This document shows, piece by piece, positions 43,801 through 55,952 of a DNA stretch of 64,000 nt (positions are counted from its first letter, which is position 1; every line of letters starts with the position of its first letter). A program made the translations under genes and the position numbers. The stretch is from Trematomus loennbergii (taxonomy: Eukaryota; Chordata; Actinopteri; Perciformes; Nototheniidae), in contig JAAOOA010000033.1 in NCBI GenBank assembly GCA_012861695.1, positions 15,150,434 to 15,214,433 on the forward strand, written 5' to 3'. The notes beneath the pieces were generated by a model. That model saw nothing but the letters and a program-made list of their open reading frames with translations, was not told the origin of the DNA and made no database searches.

Positions 43801-46800
43801 AACAATGGCAACACTCCAGTGCTTAAATAATCTTGTCACTGACTTGTGTCTATTCTTTCCTCTTTCAGAGATTTAAACTCGGCGTCAGACTGTATTACAA
43901 AGTCATGGAAGCGATGCTGAAATCGGTAATTGATTTGTTTGATTTATTAAGTTTCCAACTGTTTTTTATTTACTTACTTTGTATTTGCATTGTTTTTATT
44001 TATTTGAAACGCTTAGGTAAGTTTAAATGTAGCAGTTCCCGGTTTAACCCAAAGCAATGTATCTTAGGAATCCATAATTGATAAATCTACTTTATATTTG
44101 CTAACAATGACTTTTTTGCCTTTTTTTTACTTCCTATGCTTTAAAGAGCTAAGAGAATATCTTAATGAAGGCAGCTACCATGATCTGTAGACGTTATACA
44201 TGTCTGAAATAACTTATTGGTTTTGTTCCCTTCCCATTTTATAGGAAGAGAAGCGACTTTCCGTGCAGAATTTCAGGTATGTGTTTTTATTAAATCCCAA
44301 TTATGAAATCAGTCGTTGTATTTACTTGTTCATGCATGCTTTATATATATTTTTATTTGAGGTGAAGAATAGATAAGCATTTAAGAGTTATTTGCCTTGA
44401 GCTAAATCAAATGGTTTTACTTCCAGTAAACTCCTGAATGACTCCACGTTCCACACATCACTGCTCGCCTGCGCTTTGGAGGTAGTGATGGCAACCTATG
44501 GAGGTAATTTTCTTACAAGTTATAACAGATCCTCTCTCTAACTAATTGGGAAATAACTTTAATATATAATTCCTTGCATCTTACAGTTATCTGTAGCAAG
44601 TTGTAATAATGTTGTTTTCTTCTCATGATTAGAGAGCAGTTTTAAGACTGGCGGATACAACCATGGGGCTCTGGTGACCCCGTTGAAACAAACGTGTGTT
44701 TCCCCTGGATCCTGGATGTGGTCAACCTCTCTGCGTTCGACTTCTACAAAGTCATCGAGAGTTTCATCAAGGCAGAGCCCACTCTGAGCAAAGATATCGT
44801 CAAACATCTGGAGACCAGCGAGAACCTCATCATGGAGAGGATTGCATGGAGGCCGGTGAGCTTGATCTCTCATCACCACTACAGTATGCTAGAAATAATC
44901 TCTCAGGATGTTAATGAGATTCATGCATACACAACATTATTGGCCAAAGAAAAAAATACCCACAATTATTTTTCCACAGTATTATTACTACATTTTAAGA
45001 ATTACAAGATCAACATACTTTATAAGGTTTGAGCAGTATTCTGGAAAATGAGGCAACATGTTACATTCACTACATATATTAAAAAGTCATGGCATATCAA
45101 TATTTTACAGGCAAACACACAAGCCTGTTCAACATTATAATGCCTTACAATGATACAGACTACATGTTCAGCACACACAGAGTTATCTTAGTTTAACTTC
45201 TGAAGAACTGCAGACACAGTAGGAGCAACAGGATGCTGTAGTAGTAGAATAGAAGAAGTCCTGGACAATTGAATGAATCATAATGGAGTGCTTTTAAGAT
45301 AATGATAGAAATGATCTGTGTCACTGGCTGCCACTGCCTCCCCCGGGCGCCTCCCTGTGCAACATGCTGCTGGAGAAATAGTAGATGAGTGGATTTAGGC
45401 AGCAATTGGAGCTTGCTAGTGAAAGCACCACGGGGTGCACCGCCTTGGTCACCTTTGCCAGGCCACAATAGGGCAGCAGTCCCACGTGTGTGAGAGTGTA
45501 TCCCAGGAGGTTGATGTGATAGGGGACGAAGCAGAGCAGGAAGATGCCGAGCACCCAGTAAATTATGGTGAGAGTGTGCTGGCGGCCTCGGCGCTGGCTG
45601 CGAGAGCGGTGTCTCGGATGGCGAAGCACCCTCAGCACCCTGCAGTAGCTGCAGAGGAGAAGCAGAGCGGGCAGCAGAAATGAGCCCAAGACTAGGCCCA
45701 GAGCTACCAGGATGATTTTGCGGTGGCGTTGGGAGGAGGGGTCCAGCAGACAGGGCTGGTGCTGGTGAGCGGCTGCAAAGCGCAGCAGAGGCAGACTCAC
45801 ACTGAGCCCCAGCACTAGGCACCAGATCCCCCCACTCACCAGCTGTGCGACACGCAGCCTGCGGAGCGTAGAGGCCAGCGGGTGCACTACGGCAAAGTAA
45901 CGGTCCACAGCAATGCACACCAGGAAGAAGATGCCCCCGTACAGGCTGATGTATTTGAGGGTGAAAGCGAGGTGGCAGTACGCCACACTAAAAGTCCAAC
46001 TGGATGAGTCTCCTGTCTTGGCTCTGGCCCTCTGGTGGTAGTAGAATATTCTCAGAGGCAGAGAGATTACAAAAAACATGTCAGCAGCAGAGAGGCTGAC
46101 CATGTAAATGGCTGTGCTGTTCATGGTGCAGGGAGACAGACACAGCCTGCGCAGAGCCAGGCTGTTGGTGACCAACCCCAGCAGGAAGATGATGCTGTAG
46201 GACACCTGATAGAAGGTGAAGCGGTAGCTGGTGTCCACCGTGCAGTTAGACAGAGGGGACACAGGCTTGGCTGCCACATCACTCATATTCCACACGTCCA
46301 TGTCCAATGATTTACTATTCCAGCACACTTAACGCAGTGTCACTCGTATACCTGGAGGAAATCAAATTAAAGTGAACATACAGTGAGTGAAAAGAACAGG
46401 TTTACTGGCAGTTAAACCTGTGGCTCGTAAAGTCTTATTAAACTCTGCTGTTTTTTATGGAATGTAAATTTGTTGAGGTGACATGAATACACAGCTTCAG
46501 CTAACATATATATATATTTCATATGTAAGGATATAGTCTAACTGTCAATAAAGTTTTGACTGCAACTTCCTGCTCATAAAACAAGCAAACATGTAGTTTC
46601 ATTACATGCAGTGGGGTGGGGAAAAGAATCACCTCGCCATCTAACACTGTTCCCCAGGCAGTAAAATCACATTTGGTGAAGTTGATTGTTGATTTAACTT
46701 GATAGTCAGTTCTAGGCTTTAGTCTGCGATGCGTTATCAAATATCCAGCTAAGTATATTTTAGTCTTTATTGGTAAGAGTATGATTGTGAGAACTTTACA

Positions 46801-49800
46801 AATGCCTCTTTTTCCTGCGTTTGGAATACATAACGTCATCAGGATATTTTTGTACCTTGTCCTCTATTATTTTACGTAATTCTCTAAACACTCCAGTCCC
46901 AAAATAACTATTGTGTTAAACAATACCGATGACTGAAGAATAATATTATTAAGATACATTTTCAAATACACAATGTGAGACTGTTTTGAGTCCATGAACA
47001 TCCATCATCACTTTCATTATTACATTTTCATTTTTTTTTAATCATCAGTAACAATTTTGACAAGACTTCTTTTCTCTATGACCCAAGGAATTGAGAAACA
47101 TATTTTCCTCAAAACACTTTTTCTCCCTTCATATTTATGTGCATTATTGATCTGAAATCAACTCCTGTATAATCCTTCACTTGTCACACTGAGTGTCTGA
47201 TGAGTATCCAGCTGTTGAAATGATCTTGATATTGTTTTAAGAATTGATTTGTGTCCTAAGATCAAATCCTATTAGGTGGTTCCTTAGCCCTAAAAGCCGA
47301 AGAAATTCTCAAGCATTGCATTTTCTCTGCCATTAGATACTTTTTGTGGATTCAACTGTTAAGTTTCTACTACGTCTTGATAGGTTTATACAGTAAATTG
47401 CTGTTTTCATTTCATTACATTGAAATATTGAAGTATTTTCTATTACTAGTCTTTGCATATAAAGTGAGAAGGATATTGGAAGATAAACTCACCAGTATCA
47501 AGTCGCATCCATGCAGTCATGAAGTGATTCTTGTAGACAGCTGGATCATTTGTTAGGATGCTGTAACGGTGCACATGCTACTGATGGAGCAGTTCACGCC
47601 TACACCTACTCACAGGTCAGGGTCTCCCTCTCTCTCCCTCTCCTCTCCCTCTCCTCTCCCTCCTCTCCTAGCCGCATGTCTTGTAGTTTGTTTTATTTAC
47701 CTAATATAAAACATTTGATGAGCTTTAAAATTACTCATCACACAGTTGGCTTGAGGAAAGACTTGTTATTTTCAACAAACGACTTTTCTTATTTGACTGA
47801 ATTTTGTGATCAGCCTTACAATTAAGCACAGGTTGTTTCATGACTGTCATGGTGGGTGTCGTGTTTATGGCTTCTTGTTAAAAACATACACGCTTGATTG
47901 GAGGTAATCATTAACTGTACAGATAAAAGGAATATCAATAATTCACTGAAAGTGTGTCCTGTGTGTCAGCCTTGGGTCTGGCAGGGATCAACAGTCAGTG
48001 TGTAGATCTGAGTTAGTGGATAATAGCCTTTTCATGTAATGTGTGTCTGAATTACTCAAACAAATCAAAATGCAAGTCTTAGCACCTGAGTAAAGAGGGA
48101 TTCTATTTCATTTTCACATCAGATTTTCCACTACAACATTTGAATTTATTTAAAGCTATGTTAGGCTCTGTTTGAATAATCTTGATTTGGTGAATATTAG
48201 GCTAATAAAAAAACATTACCATTTAACTACACACCACTTGGTCCTTATCAGACACATTTAGATGGAAATGTACAAGTATATATGGGGAAGACAACATGTC
48301 TTGATTGAGAAACTGGAACATGGTTGTGTGATTATCAAACCAACCCTCATTTGAATGACCTACCCTGCTTTAAAACCAGTTATCCACTAACATATTGCTT
48401 TTATAATGATTGAAAAAGGTCCAGCTGCTTCTTTATTAAGTCTATTTAAGTGATGTAATCAACAAAGCCCAAACATAGCAAAAAAAAACTTAATAAAGTG
48501 CGGGTTGCTTTTCTCTATGTTTTAAGTTTACATTCCGAGTTATTTTCCAGATCTTTCTCAGGATTGCAGCAACCATTAACGTGCCTTATTTTGTAAACGC
48601 ACTTCTTCCCCGTGAGGCATGTTGTCACTCGCCTGCTGAAGTTTCACAATCCACAGCAGCGATGTGTGATGAGTCTACCCCTGTCACTGCAGACCCTCGG
48701 GCAGCATGAGGAATGCAGCAATGCTCAGTCTTGCAGCACACAGCTTCTCCAAGAATGAACAAATATTCAAGCTGCAGCACATTCCACTTTCTCTCAGCTG
48801 TTTTCGACAGACATAATGGTCCGATATGTAGCCAGTCTAGCTGAGATCTTTTAAATAATTCTCATCAAATTTGGCTTCAAGTTTTGTCATCATCCCAGCA
48901 TGTCTACAGATATAACCACCTATTGAGATAAGGCCATTGGCAGTGTTAGAGCTGTGTTGGCCGGTGCAATGTGCAGCTGTTAAATATTGACCTCTAATCT
49001 ACATTTTCAAAAGTATTGAGTCATTGTGCATTCATAGCGTACGGTACCTGTGGTTGTGTTGCTGGTGCTTGTATGACTAATCAGTCTCGACAAACCATTC
49101 GGTTGCACCCAAAGTGTTTCATATGAAGAACTGATACCCTGATACTATCAAATATATCACCACACTATCAAACAGGTTACGAATTTCAAACTCAAAACCT
49201 TTTAAGTTAAAAACGCTTTTATTTGCTTTCAGTGAATGGGGAAAAAGCTGCTATAGACGCAATTCTCCATAAAGTGGTTCAAAGCCATAATCAGGCCACA
49301 AATACTTGTAAAATGTACAGTACATCAAAAAGAGTTGTAATACTTGTTCTGCATTGCCAAAGAGACTTTTTAAAAAGGAGAGTCTGCTCTGGGAAATAAG
49401 ACTACAATTACAATGTCATCTGTGCAAAAGCTGAAACTTATTTTCAGCCCAGTGCGCATTACCATGGCTAAAACACACACATGTCATTTCCACTAATACA
49501 CACTTGTTTTCGAACTTGTGTTGTGAACTGGTAGCCCACACAAGAGTATCTATGCCGCGACACACTTCCTGTTCTTCCTTGACTTGTTCCACTCTTCTAT
49601 CGACTCAAAAGGGATCAGTGTCTTAACTCCACGTCTAAAGTCTCTGCTCTGTGGCGTCCAGTAGATGAGAGTAACTCCTTAGTAACCGTTGTGTTGATGT
49701 GTTGTTATTGAGGTCACTCTGCTTCCACCTACGTCCTCAGATTGAAATCACCAGCAATCAATTCATTATTTATCATGTTCCATAATGGAGTCGACATCAG

Positions 49801-52800
49801 ACTGTGGACTCATTGTGATACTCTTGGGTTCTCGGAGACCGCAGGACCAGGCTTTTGGGTGTTGTGTTTGGACTGCTTTGTGAGCTGTCCATCTGTAGTC
49901 TCTCGAATAGCCTCGCACCGTTGTGCCACACTGTGGACTTGCGTTTGATGGAGCTCTGAATGGTCTCTGAAGTGAAGTAGTAAATGACTGGATCAAAGCA
50001 GCAGTTGGTCACTGCTATGCACAGCGCTATGGGGTAGATGGTTCTGACCACAGATTCTACGGTGCATCCCTTTAGGACTTTGGAGCGGACCATGGCGTAG
50101 AATATGAGATTAATATTGTAGGGAATGAAACAGAAGCAGAAGATGAAAATATGCACACAGATCATCCTTAATATTTTTGTCTTGTTGAGGGTCCCGCCGC
50201 GGGAGAGGACTTGGGGTTGCCTCAGTGTCCGTAGCACCATTATGGAGCAGTAGACATTGAGCAACAATGGGATGATGAAGCCCACAGTCTCAATAAACAC
50301 CACCACCTTGGACAGCTCCGCCTTCCACTGATTTTCAGAGTAGTTTTCAAAGCAGTAGTTGGAAGAGGAGTTGGCATTTTTGGGTGAAGTGGTGGCCAAA
50401 AGAAAGCCAGTGGGAATGCTTCCAGAAAGAACCAACACCCACACTGTGCAGCATGCCAGTTTGGCGTTCCTCTTAGTACGAATTGCCTGGGAGCGGAACG
50501 GGTGCACGATGGCCAGGAAGCGGTCAACACTGATGCAGGTGAGGAAGAGGATGCTGCCGTACATGTTGGTGTAGAACAGGGCCACAGAGATCTTGCAGAG
50601 CACGCTTCCAAACAGCCACTCACGTCTAATGAAGTAAACAATCCGAAAAGGCAGGCTCAGGACAAAGAGAAAGTCTGAAACTACAAGGTTTATCATGTAG
50701 GTCGTGGTCTCGTTCCGCAGCTTCAGTGTACAGCCAAAAATATAAATAGCCACCATGTTAAATATAAGTCCAACAACAAACACCACGCTGAAAACCGAGC
50801 TGTACAGTGTGTACTTGAAGCCGTCATTCTTGCTGCAATTCATGAAAATGTGAACGGAGCTTGGTGTGGTTGTCAAGATGTGGTTATCCATTTTTATACC
50901 GGGTTGTAACTTTTACAGAGTTAAAATGTGCTCCTCAATCGTTTACTTGTGTTAGTCATAAAAATCCAGTCTCTTAATCCAACCATGTGCTCTAGGCAGG
51001 GAAACGTTACGCTTCATTTGGGTAGGAAAGGCAGTCCTTGAATACTAAAGAAGGCTCAGCTTGTGTGGTTATGTTATATACCAGAAAGTATACGGCAACT
51101 CCTCAAAATACCTGTATTAGTATCCAAAGTCCTTATATTCTGAAAGTGAAAGAGTCCTGCAGTCAGAAATCCTGGTTCAGAACGTTTTCCAGTCTTTCAC
51201 AGCTCTAATCCCCTGTGAGAGTAGAATCATGTGCCTCTCCTCAACGGCGTGAGCATTCGAGTGGTTCTTCCCTTCTTTTGTTTCCTGTCAGTTCCTGCAG
51301 CAGCCCCGCGGGGCATGGTGTTTGTTTCTCTTGAGTTCCAGAGGTTTGACTCTGCTCCGGCCAGACTGTAAACCAGAAACCTCTTGGCAGACTGCTCTGA
51401 TCTACTGGACTGTTCAAACACACAGGGAGGAGCCTCCACTGGAGTCAAAGTCCTCCCATCACTGCTTTGTTTTTACACTCATTTGAATATGTAGTGTGAC
51501 ATTGTTGTGCTGCATTATTTTTTCTTGACTGATAGAGGTGTGTTTAGATCAACCTCCCAAATCTTAAAATTGTACTTAAATAAACGCGTCTAAATAAACA
51601 TTGCAGTGTTGGCATCCGCTACACCTCTATGCATGCTGTCATAGCAATCGAATACAAGTGTACTTTCAAAATGTGTCATTCGCTACAGCCAGGTGTGGCA
51701 TGTGTTACACAAAGAATGTGCTAACGACAGGTTTATACCTGCAGCCGCTGTGCAAATGGCTGAGTAGTAAACCGCACCCACTGCCCTGTATGATCTCAAC
51801 ACTGAGTTTTGGCCTGGTGTAAACATGCTGATACTCCAGTACTACACTGGTCTGTATGTCATTTCATCTGGAGTTAAATGTTGTTTGAGAATTGTTGAGG
51901 ATATTTACAGTGTGTAGGCAGGATTGGATATGTTGGTATTTAGAGGCTCTTTTGGTTATCAGTCAAATCAGATAGGATGCTATAGGGAGTGTCCTTGGGT
52001 AAATTGTGTATACAATGAGGAACAGACATATCAGCAGCCCCTATTATAATTTGACGGGTGTGTTTTTGCAAAGGAAATTAGGTGTGTAAAATGTAAATGT
52101 TTTTCTGAATAAACATGTAAGCCATGAAAGAGGCGGCAAGATATTGTAAATATATTTATATATAATCCTGTTTGTGTCTCTGCAGGGCTCACCACTGTTT
52201 GAGCTGCTAACACAGGAGCATGAGAGCGGCGCCGCGGAGCAGGTGGAGACCCCGGCCAGTTTCAGCCAACCGCTGCAGCACAACCACACGGCAGCCGACC
52301 TGTGAGTCAACCACAACCTACTTATCTCTCTGGCAGTTGCTGCTGAGAAACAGCTCTGAGAACTTTATTAGACCATATAACTTCCTTAAACTGTTGGGAA
52401 ACCACTATGAGTCATTACAACAAGTCACATAGTGTTTAACTTTATAGTTGCATTGCATGCATCATAATAATAATTCCATGACTATCTCACCATGAGCCTT
52501 TCTCTCTGAGGATTTGAACCTGTTTGACTAAAACCTCCCATTGTGTGATTTTAACATATTGTTATCTTGAATGTTTATGGTGTAAATGACATGCGGTTTC
52601 CCTATTGTCCCTACAGATACCTGTCCCCCATGCGTCCCGGCTCCCGTGTTTTGCCTCCTGACTCCCCCGCCCCGCCCAGCTCTCAGGTTTCCTCTCAGCC
52701 TTCGACCCAGAACGCACGACTCCCAAAGTCCAACTCTCTCAGCCTCTTCTATAAAAAATGTAAGCTGACTTTCCAACCGAAGATATTTATTCTCATTGAT

Positions 52801-54759
52801 CAACATCACTGTCAGAAAAATGTTCAACTGTTTTCCCTTGGTCAGATTGAGGTCACTCTGACCTCACACAGCAGGTTTTTGAAGTCACACTAATACAAAT
52901 ATCTAGGGAACCTCCCGTGGAGACATACAACACAAGGTGAAAAATCGAGTTAATTCATTTCCAACCGTCTCTGTGTGTCCTCTCTCTGCAGTGTACCGCC
53001 TGGCCTACAGCAGGCTGAAGATCCTCTGCTCCTACCTGCTGTCCTCGCACCCCGAGCTGGAGCCCATCATATGGACTCTGTTCCAGCACACGCTGCAGCA
53101 CGAGCACGAGCTGATGAGAGACCGCCACCTCGACCAGGTAACCCTAAATACACCCGTCTGTTTCCTCGTGCACTTTTTTTGTCTCTGTTTTTTATATCAA
53201 ACCGCCTCTCATTGTTCTCTCCTGCAGTTGATGATGTCAGCCATGTATGCCATATGTAAAGTGAAGAGCGTTGATCTGCGCTTCAAGACCATCGTCACAG
53301 CGTACAAGAACATGGCCAACACCAACCAGGAGGTGACACCTTTAATGCTAACAACTATCTTTTTTTTGCTTTTTTAATCACACTTCATTTAAATGTTTTT
53401 GTGAAAAATGTTGGTGTCTGCCTGTATGTTGCAGACCTTTAAGCACGTGTTAATCTCCGAAGGCCACTACGACTCCATCATCGTCTTCTACAACCAAGTG
53501 TTCATGCAGAGGCTGAAAACCAACATCCTGCAGTACGCCTCCCCCCCCCCCCCCCCCCCCCTCCACTACGTTGGATCTGCAGTTTGACTTGATACAGTCA
53601 TAATCTGATAAACTCACACGGCTAACAAACCCTCTCATTGTTGCTGTTCTGTTTCTTTAGCCACCCACCCTCTCTCCGATCCCACAAATACCATGCAGCC
53701 CCTACAAGTTCCCCAACTCCCCCTCCGGGTGCCTGGGAGCAACAATGTGTACATCTCCCCTCTGAAAAACCCCCGCATGTCCCCGGGGATCATGACTCCT
53801 CGCTCCAGGTGAGTCAAAAAAGTGTTTTTAAAGAACTGCCATAAAATTACATATTACTTATTAATTTCCACTTTTACTTTGAAAAATCACTTCATTCCCT
53901 CACTACCGTATAATCATGTATTTTCAGAATTGTAACCCTTTAATAAAACAGTTTGTTTATGTCATGTAACCATTTTTTTAAGAAGATTATTTTAGTTTCT
54001 TATACTTAATTTGATTTTGACTGATTATTGGATCAAACACTGCAGAACATGTTTGTCCACATAGGGCAAACCTACATTTCAACTGCATTTGTGAAGTAGC
54101 ATGATCATTGACATAGTTATGGAGTAAAAACACGATCTTCACACAACTTTCTCTCATTTGTGTTTTTCCCTCCACAGAATGCTGGTTTCAATCGGGGAAT
54201 CTTTCGGGGTGCGTCCATCTTCTTTTAAAATCACTGAGCATTTCATTAAAATGAATCTGCAATTCCATGTATTTGTTCTCTCACTTACTCTATCTGTCCG
54301 TTTCCATCTGCAGCTGTCCAACCGCTTCCAGAAGATCAACCAGATGGTGAACAGCAGCGACCGCTCCTTTAAGAGAGCTCTGGACATGGGCTCCGGTCCG
54401 AAGCCCCTGAAGAGGCTACGCTTCGACGTAGACGGGCAAGATGAAGCCGATGGCAGGTTGGTCACAAACAGGGTTTTATTTATAGCACAATGTATCATGG
54501 CATACAAACATGAATAGGGCTCACTGTGTTTGTTTTTATTTACAGCAAACCTGGAGGAGAGTCTACTCTCATACAGAGGCTTACAGATTTGAGTGAGTGC
54601 AAACCGCTTATATATTATATTAAATCTTCTTCATGTGTCCTTGCTGTCTATCACATCTTTGGTCCTCTAACATCTTGATGATTGGTCTCTGTAGGCTCCA
54701 CTCGGAGTCGCGTGCAGGAGCAGAAGATGAAGGAGGACGCAGAACTGAGGAAGGAATAA
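37814..54759 (+). CDS. rb1: Retinoblastoma protein pRB
   Basis: Nuclear pocket protein that represses E2F. Exons: 37814-37920, 38807-38927, 39550-39653, 39935-40069, 40157-40195, 40548-40597, 40817-40927, 41283-41428, 41545-41622, 42674-42783, 42868-42945, 43468-43555, 43653-43769, 43869-43925, 44245-44276, 44427-44503, 44633-44855, 52186-52301, 52617-52759, 52992-53137, 53228-53332, 53435-~53548, 53661-53808, 54178-54208, 54314-54456, 54546-54592, 54695-54759. That is 27 exons, as in human RB1, many of identical size (32, 77, 146, 105, 31, 143). About 910 residues. Seen: N domain ([20 protein letters not shown]), pocket A ([20 protein letters not shown]), pocket B ([20 protein letters not shown]), and C domain with SP/TP sites and [14 protein letters not shown] [10 protein letters not shown]. 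Single-base gaps at 44665-44668 and 53719-53723 break the frame, and a C run hides the exon 22 donor. Pseudogene status is unlikely given the conserved structure. Confidence 0.97.
38245..38725. repeat. CAGTGGTGTAAAG-type dispersed repeat in rb1 intron 1
   Basis: Begins CAGTGGTGTAAAGTCACTAA and contains many ACTT/TACTT words such as TTTTACTCCACTACATTTAT. The wording matches a very common teleost non-autonomous DNA element that I recognise by sequence; the 3' limit is approximate. Confidence 0.6.
45321..46301 (-). CDS. P2Y10/GPR174-like class A GPCR, nested in rb1 intron 17
   Basis: Single coding exon of 326 residues from the ATG at 46301; an upstream in-frame extension has only GTG. Minus-strand sequence just before it ends in a splice acceptor (TTTCCTCCAG near 46352), implying a spliced 5'UTR. 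Seven hydrophobic segments are visible, with N-terminal NCT glycosylation, TM1 [14 protein letters not shown]2 [23 protein letters not shown] ([12 protein letters not shown]) after TM3, an ECL2 Cys (QPCLLD), TM6 [16 protein letters not shown] and TM7 [10 protein letters not shown]. The LPLRIFYY and FVPYHIN motifs place it in the lipid/nucleotide receptor group with P2RY10, GPR174 and LPAR4/6. The loops are rich in Arg/His and GC. The exact orthologue and ligand cannot be read from sequence. It is antisense to rb1. Confidence 0.85.
   Translation of the reverse strand: MDVWNMSDVAAKPVSPLSNCTVDTSYRFTFYQVSYSIIFLLGLVTNSLALRRLCLSPCTMNSTAIYMVSLSAADMFFVISLPLRIFYYHQRARAKTGDSSSWTFSVAYCHLAFTLKYISLYGGIFFLVCIAVDRYFAVVHPLASTLRRLRVAQLVSGGIWCLVLGLSVSLPLLRFAAAHQHQPCLLDPSSQRHRKIILVALGLVLGSFLLPALLLLCSYCRVLRVLRHPRHRSRSQRRGRQHTLTIIYWVLGIFLLCFVPYHINLLGYTLTHVGLLPYCGLAKVTKAVHPVVLSLASSNCCLNPLIYYFSSSMLHREAPGGGSGSQ
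46329..49796. other. rb1 intron 17, spacer between the two receptor genes
   Basis: About 3.5 kb of AT-rich intronic sequence. It should hold the promoter and 5' exon(s) of the P2Y10-like gene (transcribed leftward) and the 3'UTR of lpar6. I see a CT-rich microsatellite at 47626-47672 and no further gene. Confidence 0.5.
49797..50891 (-). CDS. lpar6: Lysophosphatidic acid receptor 6, nested in rb1 intron 17
   Basis: Single-exon GPCR of 364 residues. It aligns with human LPAR6 (P2RY5) along its length: [20 protein letters not shown] in TM1, [20 protein letters not shown] in TM2, [20 protein letters not shown] in TM3, DRF at the DRY position, [18 protein letters not shown] in TM6 and [14 protein letters not shown] (DPxxY) in TM7. 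The N terminus has an NCS sequon. It couples LPA to G12/13 and Gi in known orthologues, at the plasma membrane. Human LPAR6 also lies antisense in RB1 intron 17, so the position supports orthology. The C-tail is Ser/Thr rich and somewhat longer than human (344 residues in total there). Confidence 0.96.
   Translation of the reverse strand: MDNHILTTTPSSVHIFMNCSKNDGFKYTLYSSVFSVVFVVGLIFNMVAIYIFGCTLKLRNETTTYMINLVVSDFLFVLSLPFRIVYFIRREWLFGSVLCKISVALFYTNMYGSILFLTCISVDRFLAIVHPFRSQAIRTKRNAKLACCTVWVLVLSGSIPTGFLLATTSPKNANSSSNYCFENYSENQWKAELSKVVVFIETVGFIIPLLLNVYCSIMVLRTLRQPQVLSRGGTLNKTKILRMICVHIFIFCFCFIPYNINLIFYAMVRSKVLKGCTVESVVRTIYPIALCIAVTNCCFDPVIYYFTSETIQSSIKRKSTVWHNGARLFERLQMDSSQSSPNTTPKSLVLRSPRTQEYHNESTV
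53541..53561. repeat. C21 homopolymer at the end of rb1 exon 22
   Basis: Twenty-one consecutive C follow the conserved NILQYAS codons. Human exon 22 is 114 nt, which would end at 53548, inside the run. No usable GT donor exists at that place, so the true exon end and donor are hidden or replaced. Confidence 0.85.
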
Positions 54760-55952
54760 CTACGCTACTGAACTGACCTGCACTGTTTGTCACAACGTGA
54801 ACACTATTTCTACTGTTCACACACAAAGTGAAAAACACGTTCCTCTGTACATTTAGTATTTGATTTTAGTTTGTATTTAACTTCGTCTTTGAGGAGTAAT
54901 ATGTGAATATAGAGGGCTTTCTCCTCTTTTTGTGTTTTTTAACTGAATAATGGATGAGGTCATTTCATTTGATTTGAATTTTGACTTTAAAAATGTAAGT
55001 GTGTTTGGTTTTAAGAGTGGTATTAATTTGTGGGTGTTATTAGGAATCATAGTTTTCACTCTCAAGGATGTTCGCAATTGTCAAAGCGCTGTCGAGGTGT
55101 ATCGTTGGTTTTCCCGTTAAATAATGAAGTTGAACCGACATTAGGAGCTTCATATGTTGACCGTTCTTCTTTTAAAATGTCTCTATCACGATGCAACATT
55201 TCAGATGTTAAATCATGATCGTCCTCTTCAGAAAGGATTAAATGTCGCTTCAGATGGAAGTCCAAATGTCTTTCCGTGCAGCGTCTTTCCTTTCAAACTC
55301 ATGTCTTGAATGGGAACATTTCTTAGAACACCTAGAAAAAGTTTAGTTTGTGTCATAAAGTGGAACGATAAGATGAGACAAGGACAATTATATAGTTTAT
55401 CATTTGCACTCAACCAAAATGTGTAGTATCATAGGATTTGATGTACTGCTCATTTATCTTTCTGTATACAATAATAGTAACTTTCGTATTACTTTTGAGT
55501 GGCTACACATCAAACGCCTCCTGATGAGTTTTAACTTAACGACTATGTTCTCAGTCACATTTTTCTAACAACAAGTTGGTAAAGGGGGGGGGATGATACA
55601 TACAAACCACATACAGCATTAAGATGTGAACTCAAGTACTACAAGGGAAAATATTGCTTGAAATGTCAACTACAGAGTTCATTTTTTAATTAAAATGTGT
55701 TTATATTGTACTTTATTGAAGTAGTTCCTTGAAAATGTAGTAAATATTTCTTTTGAAAATATGATTTTGTTGTTTTCCGTTATGGCAGTAACTGAATAAC
55801 CAGCTGAAAGACTGAGCATTATGATTTTACTCATTCTGATTTGTATGTTATGTCAGGGCTGTTACAAAGTGCTCTCAGGGGTTGTGTCTGGGTTGTGTGG
55901 TCTTTTGACAATTTGGCAAGTTTTCCTATGATGAAATATTCAGAAAAATAAA
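54760..55952 (+). other. rb1: rb1 3'UTR with poly(A) signal
   Basis: Non-coding AT-rich sequence after the rb1 stop. AATAAA at 55947-55952 is the first strong signal, about 1.2 kb downstream. Short frames on either strand look random. Confidence 0.5.

Noticed and set aside
45193..45918. 241-residue minus-strand frame overlapping the P2Y10-like gene
   Set aside because: It is an out-of-frame shadow of the GPCR; the hydrophobic helices and DRY motif are in the other frame.
50240..50641. 133-residue Cys-rich frame inside lpar6
   Set aside because: Shadow of lpar6 on the same strand; no family resemblance.
54154..54517. Frames on both strands around rb1 exons 24-25
   Set aside because: They run through intron sequence; only the rb1 exon frame is conserved.
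37814..54759. rb1 as a pseudogene because of two frame breaks and a lost donor
   Set aside because: All 27 exons are kept, many at human sizes, and the breaks are single bases in homopolymers shared in kind with other genes here.
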